NCBI GenBank assembly: GCA_016290315.1
Contig: JAEETK010000006.1
Location: forward strand, 1 to 48,469
DNA: 48,469 nucleotides
DNA from: Candidatus Saccharimonadota bacterium
Lineage (GTDB): Bacteria > Patescibacteriota > Saccharimonadia > Saccharimonadales > Saccharimonadaceae
Reading direction: 5' to 3'
The translations under genes were made by a program, and so were the position numbers. The notes beneath the pieces were generated by a model. It searched no databases, was not told the origin of the DNA, and was given only the letters and a program-made list of their open reading frames with translations. Position 1 is the stretch's first letter. Each line of letters opens with the position of its first letter. Shown piece after piece: positions 30,535-39,367 of the stretch.

Positions 30535-31341
30535 ATGCACCTTAAAGAGAACCATATTATATGCGAATTCTTAAGGATAGGGAAGATGGGCTGCTGGATG
30601 CCCTATTACTACACCACCGGTTACGCATACTTAGCTAGGCAGCCCAAGCCGGGAACGATTAAGTGCACATTCAACGGTCAGCCTCTTGAGTATGACGACT
30701 TCGACCCATATGAGCGGACACTCTACTTTTCAATCGACAAGGCTTTCTATTTCGACAGAGTGCGAGAAGAAGCAGGGGACGATAAGGATAATTTGCTCGT
30801 AAAAATTGAGTACGTCGAATCTCCGCCGCTCGAAATAAAGACAGAAGATGTCGATACGGTTGAGGGAATCAAGAAGGCTCTGGATGATGATTTGGCTGGC
30901 CTGTACAAATTAATAAAGGAGCGGATGTGGCTTGCGAAGTATGGCAACAATGGAGAGTTTATGTCGCTACATGAATTTATCCTCTTTGGGGGACGAATTA
31001 AATTAACCTCGAGGGGAGATGTTCACTATATCATAATAGACGACAAAAACACTGCCGAAGGCCGAGTATTGACGCTACCTGGTTGCGAAGATGTGATGAT
31101 GTGGGCGGACTTCTCGGGCAACCTGAAGCATATCGGGGCATACTGGGGTGAGACTGGTCAGGCAATCCCCTCCGAAAAAGACAGGTGCCCTCTTTGCGGG
31201 AGAAACTTTACCTTAAAAGATATCAGGCATGGAACGATCGAGTGTAACTCATACATGAATGCTCCACTTCATGGCTACTTCCACAGCGACTGTTGGGCGG
31301 CGTATGAGGAGATACTCAGAATACAAAGGCAGAAACGGTAA
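30535..31341 (+). CDS. Unknown protein with a C-terminal zinc-binding treble clef
   Basis: 268 residues. The first 200 match nothing I know. The C-terminus holds CPLCGRNFTLKDIRHG, then GYFHSDCW: a CxxC plus HxxxC arrangement typical of a treble-clef zinc site. AAAGGAGG precedes the ATG. A possible promoter is TTGTTG, 18 nt, TACCAT (30433-30462), and a strong terminator follows. A single-gene unit, probably of the same acquired class as its neighbours. Confidence 0.6.
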   Translation: MHLKENHIICEFLRIGKMGCWMPYYYTTGYAYLARQPKPGTIKCTFNGQPLEYDDFDPYERTLYFSIDKAFYFDRVREEAGDDKDNLLVKIEYVESPPLEIKTEDVDTVEGIKKALDDDLAGLYKLIKERMWLAKYGNNGEFMSLHEFILFGGRIKLTSRGDVHYIIIDDKNTAEGRVLTLPGCEDVMMWADFSGNLKHIGAYWGETGQAIPSEKDRCPLCGRNFTLKDIRHGTIECNSYMNAPLHGYFHSDCWAAYEEILRIQRQKR

Positions 31342-31354
31342 TATGGTTTTACCC

Positions 31355-31379
31355 CCCCAGAGCTAGCTCTGGGGTTTTT
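31355..31379 (+). terminator. Intrinsic terminator
   Basis: CCCCAGAGC pairs with GCTCTGGGG, followed by TTTTT. Confidence 0.9.
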
Positions 31380-31441
31380 ACTGGGTTGGCTACCTCTAGT
31401 GACTATGGCAAAACGCCATAAAAGATGTTAAAATATTACAA

Positions 31442-32470
31442 ATGAATCTGGAAATCGATTTTGATGCATTAAATAACGAACGTCAGGAATTGACGGACTT
31501 TTTGAGTCAACCAAACGCTTACGCTGACCCGAATTTTGCTGCTAAAAATCGCCGTCTCCAAGAGGTGAGTGAACTTATTCAGCTTGGCAAAAAGCGCATT
31601 CAGCTCCAAAATGACCTCCAAGAGGCTGCGAACGACCCAGAGCTAGCCGAGATGAAGCCAGACTTAGAAAAAGAACTTCAAGACACCGAAGCAAAACTTG
31701 CCGAAATGCTTATTCCAAAGGATCCTAACGACGACAAACCGGCCATTATCGAGATTCGCGCCGGTGCAGGGGGTGATGAAGCTAGTCTCTTTGCTGGCGA
31801 CCTCTATCGTATGTATCTTAGATATGCCGAAACGCATGATTTGAAGGTGGAGCTTCAATCAGAATCCGTAAATGACGCTGGTGGCTACAAAGAAGTCATC
31901 TTTCGCGTTACTGGCGACCAACCTTATGGCAAGCTCAAGTTCGAAGGTGGCGTACATCGCGTTCAGCGCGTTCCAGTAACCGAATCTCAGGGGCGCATTC
32001 ATACTAGCACCGCCACAGTGGCGGTTCTACCAGAAGCAGAAGAGCAAGATCTCGAAATAAAGCCTGAGGATCTTCGTATTGATATCTATCGCGCTGGCGG
32101 TCATGGTGGACAGGGTGTAAATACTACCGATTCAGCCGTGCGTATTACTCACCTTCCGACCGGTATTGTTGTGACAATGCAGGACGAGCGCTCTCAGCAA
32201 CAGAACCGCCTTCGCGCCATGACTATTCTGCGCAGTCGTCTCTTAGAGCAAAAAATCGCCGAAGATCGTGCTAAGGCATCCGATGCGCGCAAGTCTCTGA
32301 TCGGCACCGGTGATCGTTCGGAGAAGATTCGCACCTACAATTACCCCCAGGATCGCATTACTGATCATCGTATTCACTATAGTCGTAGCAATATTTCCGC
32401 CGCTATGAATGGCGATATTGAAGATATAATTGAGGCGCTTACCGCCCATGAACGTGAACTCTTGGCTTAA
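31442..32470 (+). CDS. prfA: Peptide chain release factor 1
   Basis: 342 residues, full domain set of RF1. The stop-codon reading motif is PVT (residues 178-180, in [14 protein letters not shown]), as in RF1 rather than the SPF of RF2. The peptidyl-tRNA hydrolysis motif GGQ is at 222-224 ([20 protein letters not shown]), with glycine where many RF1s have His after GGQ. It releases finished proteins at UAA and UAG. An extended -10 (TGTTAAAAT; hexamer 31429-31434) ends 7 nt before the ATG, so it is leaderless. prmC, whose product methylates the GGQ glutamine, overlaps its 3' end. Confidence 0.97.
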   Translation: MNLEIDFDALNNERQELTDFLSQPNAYADPNFAAKNRRLQEVSELIQLGKKRIQLQNDLQEAANDPELAEMKPDLEKELQDTEAKLAEMLIPKDPNDDKPAIIEIRAGAGGDEASLFAGDLYRMYLRYAETHDLKVELQSESVNDAGGYKEVIFRVTGDQPYGKLKFEGGVHRVQRVPVTESQGRIHTSTATVAVLPEAEEQDLEIKPEDLRIDIYRAGGHGGQGVNTTDSAVRITHLPTGIVVTMQDERSQQQNRLRAMTILRSRLLEQKIAEDRAKASDARKSLIGTGDRSEKIRTYNYPQDRITDHRIHYSRSNISAAMNGDIEDIIEALTAHERELLA

Positions 32471-33242
32471 AGAGTCGCCTATCCAAAGATTAGACTCGGA
32501 GTTGATTGTTGCTCATATTTTAGGTAAAGAGCGATCTTTTTTGCACGCTCACCCAGAATATGAGTTTAGTGAGACTGAGCTGGCTCAAATAAGAGCCGCC
32601 ACGGAGCGTCGCGCTTCTGGCGAGCCGCTAGCGTATATTCTGGGCTATAAAGAGTTCTATGGGCGTATCTTTAAGGTTACAAAGGATACACTCATTCCTC
32701 GCCCAGAGACGGAGGTCTTGGTTATAGAGGCGATTTCTCTTCGGCCTAAAAGTATACTTGATGTCGGTACCGGCAGTGGCTGCATTGCCGTTACGCTATC
32801 AAAGGAGCTTCCCGGCGTTTCCATTAGTGCTATAGATATCTCGAAAGAAGCTCTTGCGGTTGCTAAAGAAAACGCCCAAAAACACCATGCTCAAATCGCT
32901 TTTATGCAATCTGATCTACTAAGTAACCTCCACAAGGCGCAAAAATACGACCTAATTATCGCAAATCTCCCCTACGTAGATAAAAACTGGACTTGGCTGG
33001 GCGCTGAGCTCTCCTTTGAGCCAGAATCGGCCTTGTTTGCGGAAGATGGTGGCCTCGAGTTAATCAAAAAAATCATCTTACAAGCTCCGAGCCGTCTGAA
33101 CCCGCACGGGTACCTTCTCTTGGAGGCAGACCAAATCCAACATCAAACCATCATAGATTTTGCCCAAAAAAGTGGCTATTTCGAGAGTGTCAAAAAGGCC
33201 GATGAAAAGTCGGCTTTGGCACTGGTCTTGCAGTTGCGTTAG
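32448..33242 (+). CDS. prmC: Release factor glutamine methyltransferase
   Basis: 264 residues from the ATG at 32448 ([20 protein letters not shown]), which overlaps prfA by 23 nt; an in-frame TTG at 32430 is less likely. The N-terminal helical domain precedes [20 protein letters not shown] (SAM binding) and [12 protein letters not shown], the N-P/L-P-Y motif that holds the target glutamine amide. It methylates Gln of the GGQ motif in release factors, consistent with the prfA-prmC operon. The second motif residue is Leu rather than the usual Pro (NLPY versus NPPY). Confidence 0.93.
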   Translation: MNVNSWLKESPIQRLDSELIVAHILGKERSFLHAHPEYEFSETELAQIRAATERRASGEPLAYILGYKEFYGRIFKVTKDTLIPRPETEVLVIEAISLRPKSILDVGTGSGCIAVTLSKELPGVSISAIDISKEALAVAKENAQKHHAQIAFMQSDLLSNLHKAQKYDLIIANLPYVDKNWTWLGAELSFEPESALFAEDGGLELIKKIILQAPSRLNPHGYLLLEADQIQHQTIIDFAQKSGYFESVKKADEKSALALVLQLR

Positions 33243-33633
33243 CGGCACCGCTAATGCGCGGTTGTACCCCACCCGTACTGGCACTGCCGAAGCGTAGATT
33301 GGAGCGAGTGTGTGTATCAAATCTGTGCTGTGCGGCCATTTCGACACTTGATGTTCGGCCATACCCAGGACGTTTCTCGGAGGATTTTGCCTCTTGAAGC
33401 GCTCTCGTCTCGTCTACGTTTAATGCTTTAGGGTACTTGTTGCGTTTTTGACCAATCATAGAGCGGCTATAGGCGCCACCCTGAGGACTTAGGCTTTGCG
33501 TTTGGCGAGAGTTAACACTAGTGCCTCTGTTACTAAAGCCACCATTATTGCTAGCATTAATCGCGCCAGCGGTATGTGTATCGCTAGCCGTAGCCCCCGT
33601 GATACGGCCAATCATTTTACTATTAAATGCCAT
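33190..33633 (-). CDS. Small basic unknown protein
   Basis: 147 residues, low complexity, rich in Ser, Gly, Arg and Asn (INASNNGGFSNRGTSVNSRQ), probably disordered. I accept it because TGCTAGAAT (hexamer on plus-strand 33643-33648) sits as an extended -10 just 9 nt before the ATG, the same arrangement as other leaderless genes here. Its 3' end overlaps the 3' end of prmC by 53 nt on the opposite strand. Nucleic-acid binding is possible from the charge but not shown. Confidence 0.5.
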   Translation of the reverse strand: MAFNSKMIGRITGATASDTHTAGAINASNNGGFSNRGTSVNSRQTQSLSPQGGAYSRSMIGQKRNKYPKALNVDETRALQEAKSSEKRPGYGRTSSVEMAAQHRFDTHTRSNLRFGSASTGGVQPRISGAANATARPVPKPTFHRPF

Positions 33634-33712
33634 CTTATTTCTATTCTAGCACACACCTAAATGCTTATGGATAACATATTTTTTGCTAAAGGTAAATTAC
33701 TATATAAAACTA

Positions 33713-33741
33713 TTGACAAAATGCAAAATCTTTGATATAAT
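33713..33741 (+). promoter_or_regulatory. Promoter of leader C
   Basis: TTGACA (33713-33718), 17-nt spacer, TATAAT (33736-33741). Confidence 0.85.
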
Positions 33742-33742
33742 A

Positions 33743-33889
33743 ATCACAGCTAATTGCAAGTACTGCGAAAAGTTTGGCAAGAGGTGTAGTGTTAACAAAT
33801 CAGATCATTACTGTGTAAAACCGCAACATTACACAGTAGACGGTATTCTAGAATGGTTTTTGAAGCTTGACCATTCGCCGTCGCCATAG
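33743..33889 (+). pseudogene. Zinc-finger-like reading frame without a start codon
   Basis: Immediately after the -10 box an open frame reads NCKYCEKFGKRCSVNKSDHY and C, then about 24 more residues to TAG. C-x2-C-x6-C with NKSDxYC is the pattern of very small zinc-binding proteins common in phages and Firmicutes. No ATG, GTG or TTG lies in frame downstream of the promoter. It may be a remnant, or start in an unusual way, or be chance. Confidence 0.3.
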
Positions 33890-33986
33890 AGCCCTTCAGG
33901 GGGCAATAGTTTTCAGTTAACTCCCCCTCAGTGGCAATAAGAGGGGATATAGTCACACATGCCGCGAAAGGAGCGGCAGAAGGAGG
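33800..33986 (+). promoter_or_regulatory. Structured leader C
   Basis: A chain of hairpins: TACTGTGTAA/TTACACAGTA (about 33810-33839), GAATGGT/ACCATTC (about 33851-33876), GCCC/GGGC, CCCCTC/GAGGGG, and GCCGC/GCGGC (33961-33977), the last ending directly before AGAAGGAGG. That final hairpin-plus-Shine-Dalgarno layout is shared with leaders A and B. Confidence 0.5.
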
Positions 33987-33991
33987 AACAT

Positions 33992-34447
33992 ATGGCAACA
34001 GTAACGAATTTCTCTCTCGATGAATTCAAAGATTTTACCAGCGGTGCTATCGCTGCAGGCACCAAGGCCACAAACGATTACACCAGCGGCGCTGTCGCAG
34101 CTGGAACTCAGGCCACCATCAAAGGTGTGAATACTCACACCGATGACGTTGTTGGCCGGGCCCAGGCAAAGCTTGAGGACTTTATCACGGGCCAGAACGC
34201 GTCTGTGATCAACAATGCCAACGAGAACACAGCAAAGATTCTGAGGAACCAGTATCTCGGCAAGGAGCCGTGGATCTGGGCGGTCTTCGCCCTGCTGTTC
34301 GCGGCGGCATTTGCCGTTGTGTATCTCGTTGTCGCGAAGCCGATCGCGTACGTTCCTATGAAAGTGTTTTTGGGAGTGCTCGCCGGCCTGCTCGCATGCC
34401 TGGTGGCATTCATTTCTCCCATTGCTAACAGACGGCCGCAGTCCTGA
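33992..34447 (+). CDS. Small membrane protein with an internal repeat
   Basis: 151 residues from the ATG at 33992 (AGAAGGAGG upstream). The N-terminal part repeats FTSGAIAAGTKATNDYTSGA and VAAGTQAT, looking like an amphipathic helix; two transmembrane helices follow (WIWAVFALLFAAAFAVVYLV and VFLGVLAGLLACLVAFISPI). Function unknown. It is followed after 33 nt by the secreted proline-rich protein, on the same transcript, so the two may form an envelope complex. Confidence 0.65.
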   Translation: MATVTNFSLDEFKDFTSGAIAAGTKATNDYTSGAVAAGTQATIKGVNTHTDDVVGRAQAKLEDFITGQNASVINNANENTAKILRNQYLGKEPWIWAVFALLFAAAFAVVYLVVAKPIAYVPMKVFLGVLAGLLACLVAFISPIANRRPQS

Positions 34448-34480
34448 ACATGTTTGGATTGTTTGATTGGAGGTGAAAAA

Positions 34481-35770
34481 ATGAGAAGGAGAGCGGCGGC
34501 AGCTATTGCTGCGATGATCTGCGCAATTGCGCTGGTGATCGGCCTCGTAGCGTCCGGATGGACGCCTGAGAATGCGAAGAACTCCGTCATTCCCAGTAAT
34601 GCGACTATCGCCTGGCACGACTATACTGAGCCTGGCGTTACTACTAACGGCAACCGAATGCCGGACGGAACCGTCATCAATCCTTGGGAGGCCACTGAAG
34701 GTCTCGAGGGGGATGAGCGTTTCGATGCAATCATGAGTGAGCTTCGTGCTCGCGTTAATCCGGACGATAAACTCGAGCGGCCGTCGGCGGCTCTGCTTGC
34801 GGAGCTTGCATTCGATGCCCAAGAGAGGTTGGGGTTCGATATTCTCGGTAAACATAAGGCCGAGAAAGACCCTAACGTTATCCAGGAATACTTCATGCAC
34901 GACCCGGCGTATGCCAGGGAAGTGTATGCGAAGCTCGACACCATATGGAGAAGCGCCATTGACGGCGAGATCTTAGATGACTACTCCTATGTATCGGCTT
35001 TCTACATGGAGCACGATGCCATCACGATTGATGGCAAGCCCGCTCCTAAGGTAGTAGCCGCTGAAAGCCGTCACACTGGAGGTCATTTCATCAGGCTGAA
35101 AGTGCGCGACGCAAATGGCAATATGGTGGATCTCGTCTACAGGCTGGAGTGCGGATTCCAGCCGGTCAACATCACTGTACCGACCAACCATGAACCCGTG
35201 GTTGATAATCCGCCCAGCCCTGAACCTGAACCTGGACCCGGACCCGGACCCGAACCCGAACCTGAACCTGAACCTGAGCCTGAACCGAAGAATCCTAATG
35301 ATGGCCCCACTGGTCGACATGAGGATAATCCCGATCCGGACAGCGGAGGAGGTCCAAATGACGAGAAAGAAACTCGTCATGAGGAAACCAAAGAGCCGAA
35401 TACGGATGAGTCTCCGTCGGAGTATAAAGCACCCGACCCGCCCAAGGCGGATGAAGGTGGCAACTCTGGTGGCGGCAACTCCGGAGGCGGTTCGGAGAAG
35501 AAGGCAAAGGACGATAACGGAAAGCAGGAAACCTATAAGGATCCTGACTCCGGCAAAGAATCGTCCGGCACTGTCCGCACTGGCGACAGTAAGGAGTATG
35601 ACCACCGCGACGAGAAAGTCGACAAGAATCCTTCGCCGGTAGAGAAGGGTGTGAACCCTGATCCTCCGAAGAAGGAGTCCGGTGGCAATTCCAATAAAGA
35701 ATCCAGCGGCGGATCCGACAATAACGATTCTGGCGGGAGCAACGACAAAGAAATCGCAGCTCCTGAATAA
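34481..35770 (+). CDS. Secreted protein with a proline/glutamate repeat and disordered tail
   Basis: 429 residues from the ATG at 34481, chosen for the GGAGGTGA site. A signal peptide (AAAAIAAMICAIALVIGLVA) comes first, then a folded domain to about residue 235 (DAQERLGFDILGKHKAEKDP; HFIRLKVRDANGNMVDLVYR). Next is a run of alternating Pro with Glu/Gly (about 245-270) and a long charged, glycine/serine-rich tail to the end. There is no LPxTG or C-terminal helix, so it is probably secreted or held by the membrane protein just upstream. Function unknown; spacer or matrix role is inference. Confidence 0.65.
   Translation: MRRRAAAAIAAMICAIALVIGLVASGWTPENAKNSVIPSNATIAWHDYTEPGVTTNGNRMPDGTVINPWEATEGLEGDERFDAIMSELRARVNPDDKLERPSAALLAELAFDAQERLGFDILGKHKAEKDPNVIQEYFMHDPAYAREVYAKLDTIWRSAIDGEILDDYSYVSAFYMEHDAITIDGKPAPKVVAAESRHTGGHFIRLKVRDANGNMVDLVYRLECGFQPVNITVPTNHEPVVDNPPSPEPEPGPGPGPEPEPEPEPEPEPKNPNDGPTGRHEDNPDPDSGGGPNDEKETRHEETKEPNTDESPSEYKAPDPPKADEGGNSGGGNSGGGSEKKAKDDNGKQETYKDPDSGKESSGTVRTGDSKEYDHRDEKVDKNPSPVEKGVNPDPPKKESGGNSNKESSGGSDNNDSGGSNDKEIAAPE
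35220..35287 (+). repeat. Hexanucleotide-type low-complexity repeat within the CDS
   Basis: Tandem CCTGAA / CCCGGA / CCCGAA units encode the Pro-Glu/Pro-Gly run. Length variation here would stay in frame. Confidence 0.75.
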
Positions 35771-35775
35771 AGCTT

Positions 35776-35866
35776 CATTTCCCTCATGAATGCCCCAGTT
35801 GCGAGGGGCGCCAGATAACCTGAGGGAAGCACCTTAAAAGGCGGAGAGCCTAAAAACTCTCCGCCT
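35776..35866 (+). terminator. Double hairpin after the secreted protein gene
   Basis: TTCCCTCA/TGAGGGAA closes a structure around CCCC/GGGG (about 35778-35829); a second, perfect AGGCGGAGAG/CTCTCCGCCT hairpin lies at 35839-35866 with a weak T-tract (ATTT). Probable terminator region. Confidence 0.6.
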
Positions 35867-35989
35867 ATTTCCACGTTTTACTCGGTAATGATCTGATTTG
35901 GAGACGATTAACAATGCGGCTAATAAAATCTTTCAAAGAACTTTTTCCACTCTGGATATTTTTACAATCAAGAAAGGAATTATAACTAT

Positions 35990-38488
35990 ATGAATAAGAT
36001 TGCTAAGGCGGGTATTGGCATCGCAGCCGTTGCTGCTGTTGCTGCTACCGGTGCGCTTGTAGCTTTTGCTTGGGGCCCTTCACGTACTACATATACGCTT
36101 GAAAAGCCTGCTACAAAAGTTACGTTCAACTCTATTACTAATAACAATAAAGAAGTTGGTGATGAGCGCTACTTTGTAAGCGCTTCTCCATACACTGGTG
36201 ATGCTTCTAAAAATCACTGGACTGATAACACTCAAGTTGAGAATGGTAAAGAGTATGTCGTTCGCATGTATGTACATAACAACGCTGCTTCTAACCTTAA
36301 TCTAACCGCAAAAGACGTAAAAGCTTACGTCGTTTTGCCAACCACTACCGGTACAGAAATTACCGTAAGTGGTAAAATTACTTCTTCAAACGCTGACCCA
36401 GTCTCCGTTTGGGATGAAACTACTTTTAAATCCAAGAATGGTGAAAAGTTCAACCTTGCCTACGTAGATGGTACCGCAAAGTATTACAACAATGCTGGTA
36501 CTTTCAAACTCGGCACGAGCGTATTTACTAACTCTGGTCAGCTTCTTGGCTATAGCAAGATGGATGGCAATATTCCAGGTTGTATTCAATACTCTGGTTA
36601 CCTTACTTTCCACGTTAAAGCTCAATTCGCTGCTAAACCAGCTCTCGAAATTCAAAAGGAAGTAAAACTTCTTGGCACTGATACTTGGAGCGAACAAATT
36701 AAAGCCAAAGCTGGCGACACTGTTCGTTATCGTATTCAGGTTAAGAATACTGGCAATACGCAATTGCAGAACGTTCACGTTTTCGACGTTCTTCCTAAGG
36801 GTCTAACTTACGTAAAAGGTTCGACTACTGTTGCTAATGCTACTAATCCAAAAGGTATCGCCGTTAGCGATAACATCGTTACGGATAACGGTATCAATAT
36901 CGGTACTTATGGCGCCGGTGCAAATGCTTGGATCTACTTCAATGCTACGGTTGATAAGTCTGTAAGCGAAGAATGTGGTAATACGATTCTTCGTAACATT
37001 GCACAAACTTCCGCTGGTTCCAGTACTGGTACTAAAGAAGATACGGCAGACGTCATTGTTGACGGTAAAACCTGTAAAGATGGCTTTACTATCGACAAGA
37101 AAGTAAAGAACGCTGCTGGTGAGTATGTTGAAACCGCTAACCTTAAGGCTGGCGAAAATGCTCACTACCGCATCGCATTCAAGAATACTGGTGACACCAC
37201 TTTGAAGAACGTCATCATCAAAGATACTCTTCCTGCAAACATGACCTATGTCAAAGGTAGCACGAAGATCGACAGTAAAGCTGCTGCTGATGGCATCGTT
37301 TCTGACGCTGGCCTCAACATCGGTAACGTAGCTGCCGGTAAGACCGTATATGTCTACTTTGATGCTTTTGTTGCTAAGACTCTTGGTGACAAGTGTGAGA
37401 CTACTACCCTTACTAACACCGTTAAGGGTACTTACAATAAAGATGACAAGACTGCTAAGACTGACACTGCAGTCGTAAAGATTGAAGGCAAGTCCTGTAA
37501 AGATGGCTTTACTATCGACAAGAAAGTAAAAGACGCCAACGGTAATTATGTAGAAAGCACCACCCTCAAGGCTGGCGAAACTGCACATTATCGTATTGAA
37601 TTCAAGAATACTGGCGACAACGAACTCAAGAACGTTGTCCTCAAAGATACGCTTCCTTCCAAGATGACCTATGTCAAGGGTAGCACTAAGATTGGTAGCA
37701 CCGCTGCAGGTGATGGCATCGTCTCTGGCGAAGGCCTCAACATTGGCAACGTCGCTGCTGGCAAATCCGTTTATATCTACTTCGACGCTAAGGTTAACGC
37801 TGGTGTAGGCGAAGATTGCGCCGACGCTACTCTAACCAACATTGTTGAAGGTAAATATAACAACGATGATAAAACCTCCAAGACTGACACTGCGGTCGTA
37901 AAGGTTGACGGCAAAGAATGTAAAGATGGCTTCATCATCAACAAGATGGTTCAAGCCGACGGTGGTAAAGAGTGGAGTGAAAACGTCACTGTTAAGGCAG
38001 GCGACAAAGTTCGCTATCGCATCCAATTCAAGAACACTGGCGAAACAACTCTAAAGAATGTCGTAATTCGCGATCTTCTTCCAAGCAATATGACCTACGT
38101 CAAAGGCAGTACGATTCTTTACAATTCTGCAAACACCAACGGTAAAACTCTTGCCGACGGTATCGTATCGACCGAAGGTATCAATATTGGCGATTATGCC
38201 AAGGGTACCGAAGCAACGATTTACTTCTACGCTACGGTCAATGCATCTTTGAAAGATAACTGTAACGGTTCTACTCTTACCAACACTGTAAAAGGTAAGT
38301 ACAACAACGATAGCAAGACTGAGAAGTCGGATACTGCTGACGTTACCGTACCTGGTAAGGACTGCAAAGAACCAACTCCAACGCCATATCTCCCAGAGAC
38401 TGGTGCAGGAGAAATTATCAGCGGTGTACTTGGCCTTGCTGCCGTAAGCACTGCTGCTGGCTACTATATCATTAGCCGCAAAAAATAA
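35990..38488 (+). CDS. LPxTG-anchored surface protein with four DUF11 repeats
   Basis: 832 residues. A signal peptide (about 1-28) leads an N-terminal domain to about 216, then four repeats of the DUF11 beta-sandwich (PF01345) beginning near residues 217, 361, 501 and 643. Each has the VRYRIxxKNTGxTxLxNVxxxDxLP and MTYVKGST motifs and most end in a cysteine before KDGF. The C-terminus is PYLPETGAGEIISGVLGLAA, a hydrophobic helix and ISRKK: a standard sortase substrate. No sortase gene is in the window. It likely projects from the cell surface, for example in adhesion to a host bacterium (inference). Repeats 2 and 3 share long identical DNA (from about 37074 and 37495). Confidence 0.9.
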   Translation: MNKIAKAGIGIAAVAAVAATGALVAFAWGPSRTTYTLEKPATKVTFNSITNNNKEVGDERYFVSASPYTGDASKNHWTDNTQVENGKEYVVRMYVHNNAASNLNLTAKDVKAYVVLPTTTGTEITVSGKITSSNADPVSVWDETTFKSKNGEKFNLAYVDGTAKYYNNAGTFKLGTSVFTNSGQLLGYSKMDGNIPGCIQYSGYLTFHVKAQFAAKPALEIQKEVKLLGTDTWSEQIKAKAGDTVRYRIQVKNTGNTQLQNVHVFDVLPKGLTYVKGSTTVANATNPKGIAVSDNIVTDNGINIGTYGAGANAWIYFNATVDKSVSEECGNTILRNIAQTSAGSSTGTKEDTADVIVDGKTCKDGFTIDKKVKNAAGEYVETANLKAGENAHYRIAFKNTGDTTLKNVIIKDTLPANMTYVKGSTKIDSKAAADGIVSDAGLNIGNVAAGKTVYVYFDAFVAKTLGDKCETTTLTNTVKGTYNKDDKTAKTDTAVVKIEGKSCKDGFTIDKKVKDANGNYVESTTLKAGETAHYRIEFKNTGDNELKNVVLKDTLPSKMTYVKGSTKIGSTAAGDGIVSGEGLNIGNVAAGKSVYIYFDAKVNAGVGEDCADATLTNIVEGKYNNDDKTSKTDTAVVKVDGKECKDGFIINKMVQADGGKEWSENVTVKAGDKVRYRIQFKNTGETTLKNVVIRDLLPSNMTYVKGSTILYNSANTNGKTLADGIVSTEGINIGDYAKGTEATIYFYATVNASLKDNCNGSTLTNTVKGKYNNDSKTEKSDTADVTVPGKDCKEPTPTPYLPETGAGEIISGVLGLAAVSTAAGYYIISRKK

Positions 38489-38550
38489 GTTGACCGCCTA
38501 GTATAGAGCTTTCCCAGAAGCTTTTAGATGGACGGGAAACTAATATAAAA

Positions 38551-38582
38551 ATACTCCCCGAGCAATCGGGGAGTATTTTTTT
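38551..38582 (+). terminator. Terminator of the surface protein gene, probably bidirectional
   Basis: ATACTCCCCGA pairs with TCGGGGAGTAT, followed by seven T and preceded by a run of A; it can also serve folD on the other strand. Confidence 0.9.
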
Positions 38583-38590
38583 GTGTGCGT

Positions 38591-39367
38591 TTATTTCTGT
38601 GCCGCTTGTAATACGCGCTCGAACAGCATTGTCACGGTGAGTGGCCCCACGCCGCCAATCTTTGGTGTAATCGTCAAGTCTTCGCGTTCACGTACGGCGT
38701 CATCTACATCGCCTTTAATTACACCACCTTCGGAAGCTGTGCCAGCATCGACTACTACCGCGCCGTATTTGAGCATCGCGCTTTTGATCAATCCAGGTAC
38801 TCCCGTAGCCGTTACGACTACGTCGCAATCTGGCAGAGTGGATGTGTCGTCACCTTTGTCGTATACTGTCACGTCGTATCCGCTTTCGCGCCACATTTTT
38901 TCAAGCGGCGCACCGACTAATTTACCGTGTCCGACAATTCCGAGTTTCTTTTTATGTAAGTCAATTCCGTAACCTGTCAACAGCCAATGAATTGCCATTG
39001 CGGTCGCCGTGTCTGATTCTCCACGTAGTCCGTCAACATCCTTCGCTACTGGTATTAAGTCCAAAATTGACATATCGCATTCGGATAGCGGCAACTGCAC
39101 TATGATGCCAGTTATTGTTTCGTCCTTCGCTGCGGCCCGAATCTTCTCCTCGGCATCGTTTGCGGCTATTTTCGTTACTGCGACTTCTATGCCAATATCC
39201 TCGCCGTAAACCTGCTTTAGTGACATATACTTTGCAATTACGAGCGAATCGTTATCGTAGAATATTGCTAGTTTCGGAAAAATTTTTCGACTACGCAAGG
39301 CTTTTACAGTATGCGCTTGGCGCTCTTTTATGTATCCTGCTAGCTCGCGACCATTCAACTCTTTCAT
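38591..39367 (-). CDS. folD: Bifunctional methylene-THF dehydrogenase / cyclohydrolase
   Basis: 258 residues, somewhat shorter than the usual 280-290. Active-site segment IAKYMSLKQVYGEDIGI has the Tyr47 and Lys51 pair; GIIVQLPLSE, AKDVDGL, GIVGHGKLVGAPLEKMW (NADP site) and TPKIGGVGPLTVTML are family motifs. It interconverts 5,10-methylene-THF and 10-formyl-THF in the cytoplasm for one-carbon supply. The start overlaps the stop of murB (ATGA), so the two are co-translated. Confidence 0.92.
   Translation of the reverse strand: MKELNGRELAGYIKERQAHTVKALRSRKIFPKLAIFYDNDSLVIAKYMSLKQVYGEDIGIEVAVTKIAANDAEEKIRAAAKDETITGIIVQLPLSECDMSILDLIPVAKDVDGLRGESDTATAMAIHWLLTGYGIDLHKKKLGIVGHGKLVGAPLEKMWRESGYDVTVYDKGDDTSTLPDCDVVVTATGVPGLIKSAMLKYGAVVVDAGTASEGGVIKGDVDDAVREREDLTITPKIGGVGPLTVTMLFERVLQAAQK

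Noticed and set aside
33953-34900. 315-residue minus-strand frame
   Set aside because: Lies opposite two well-supported genes with Shine-Dalgarno sites and signal peptide or membrane helices; no recognisable domain.
34973-35605. 210-residue minus-strand frame opposite the Pro-Glu repeat
   Set aside because: Arises from the repeat's codon pattern on the other strand; arginine/phenylalanine-rich nonsense composition.
36803-37588. 261-residue frame on the minus strand inside the LPxTG gene
   Set aside because: Antisense shadow of the DUF11 repeats; no promoter or ribosome-binding site and low-complexity composition.
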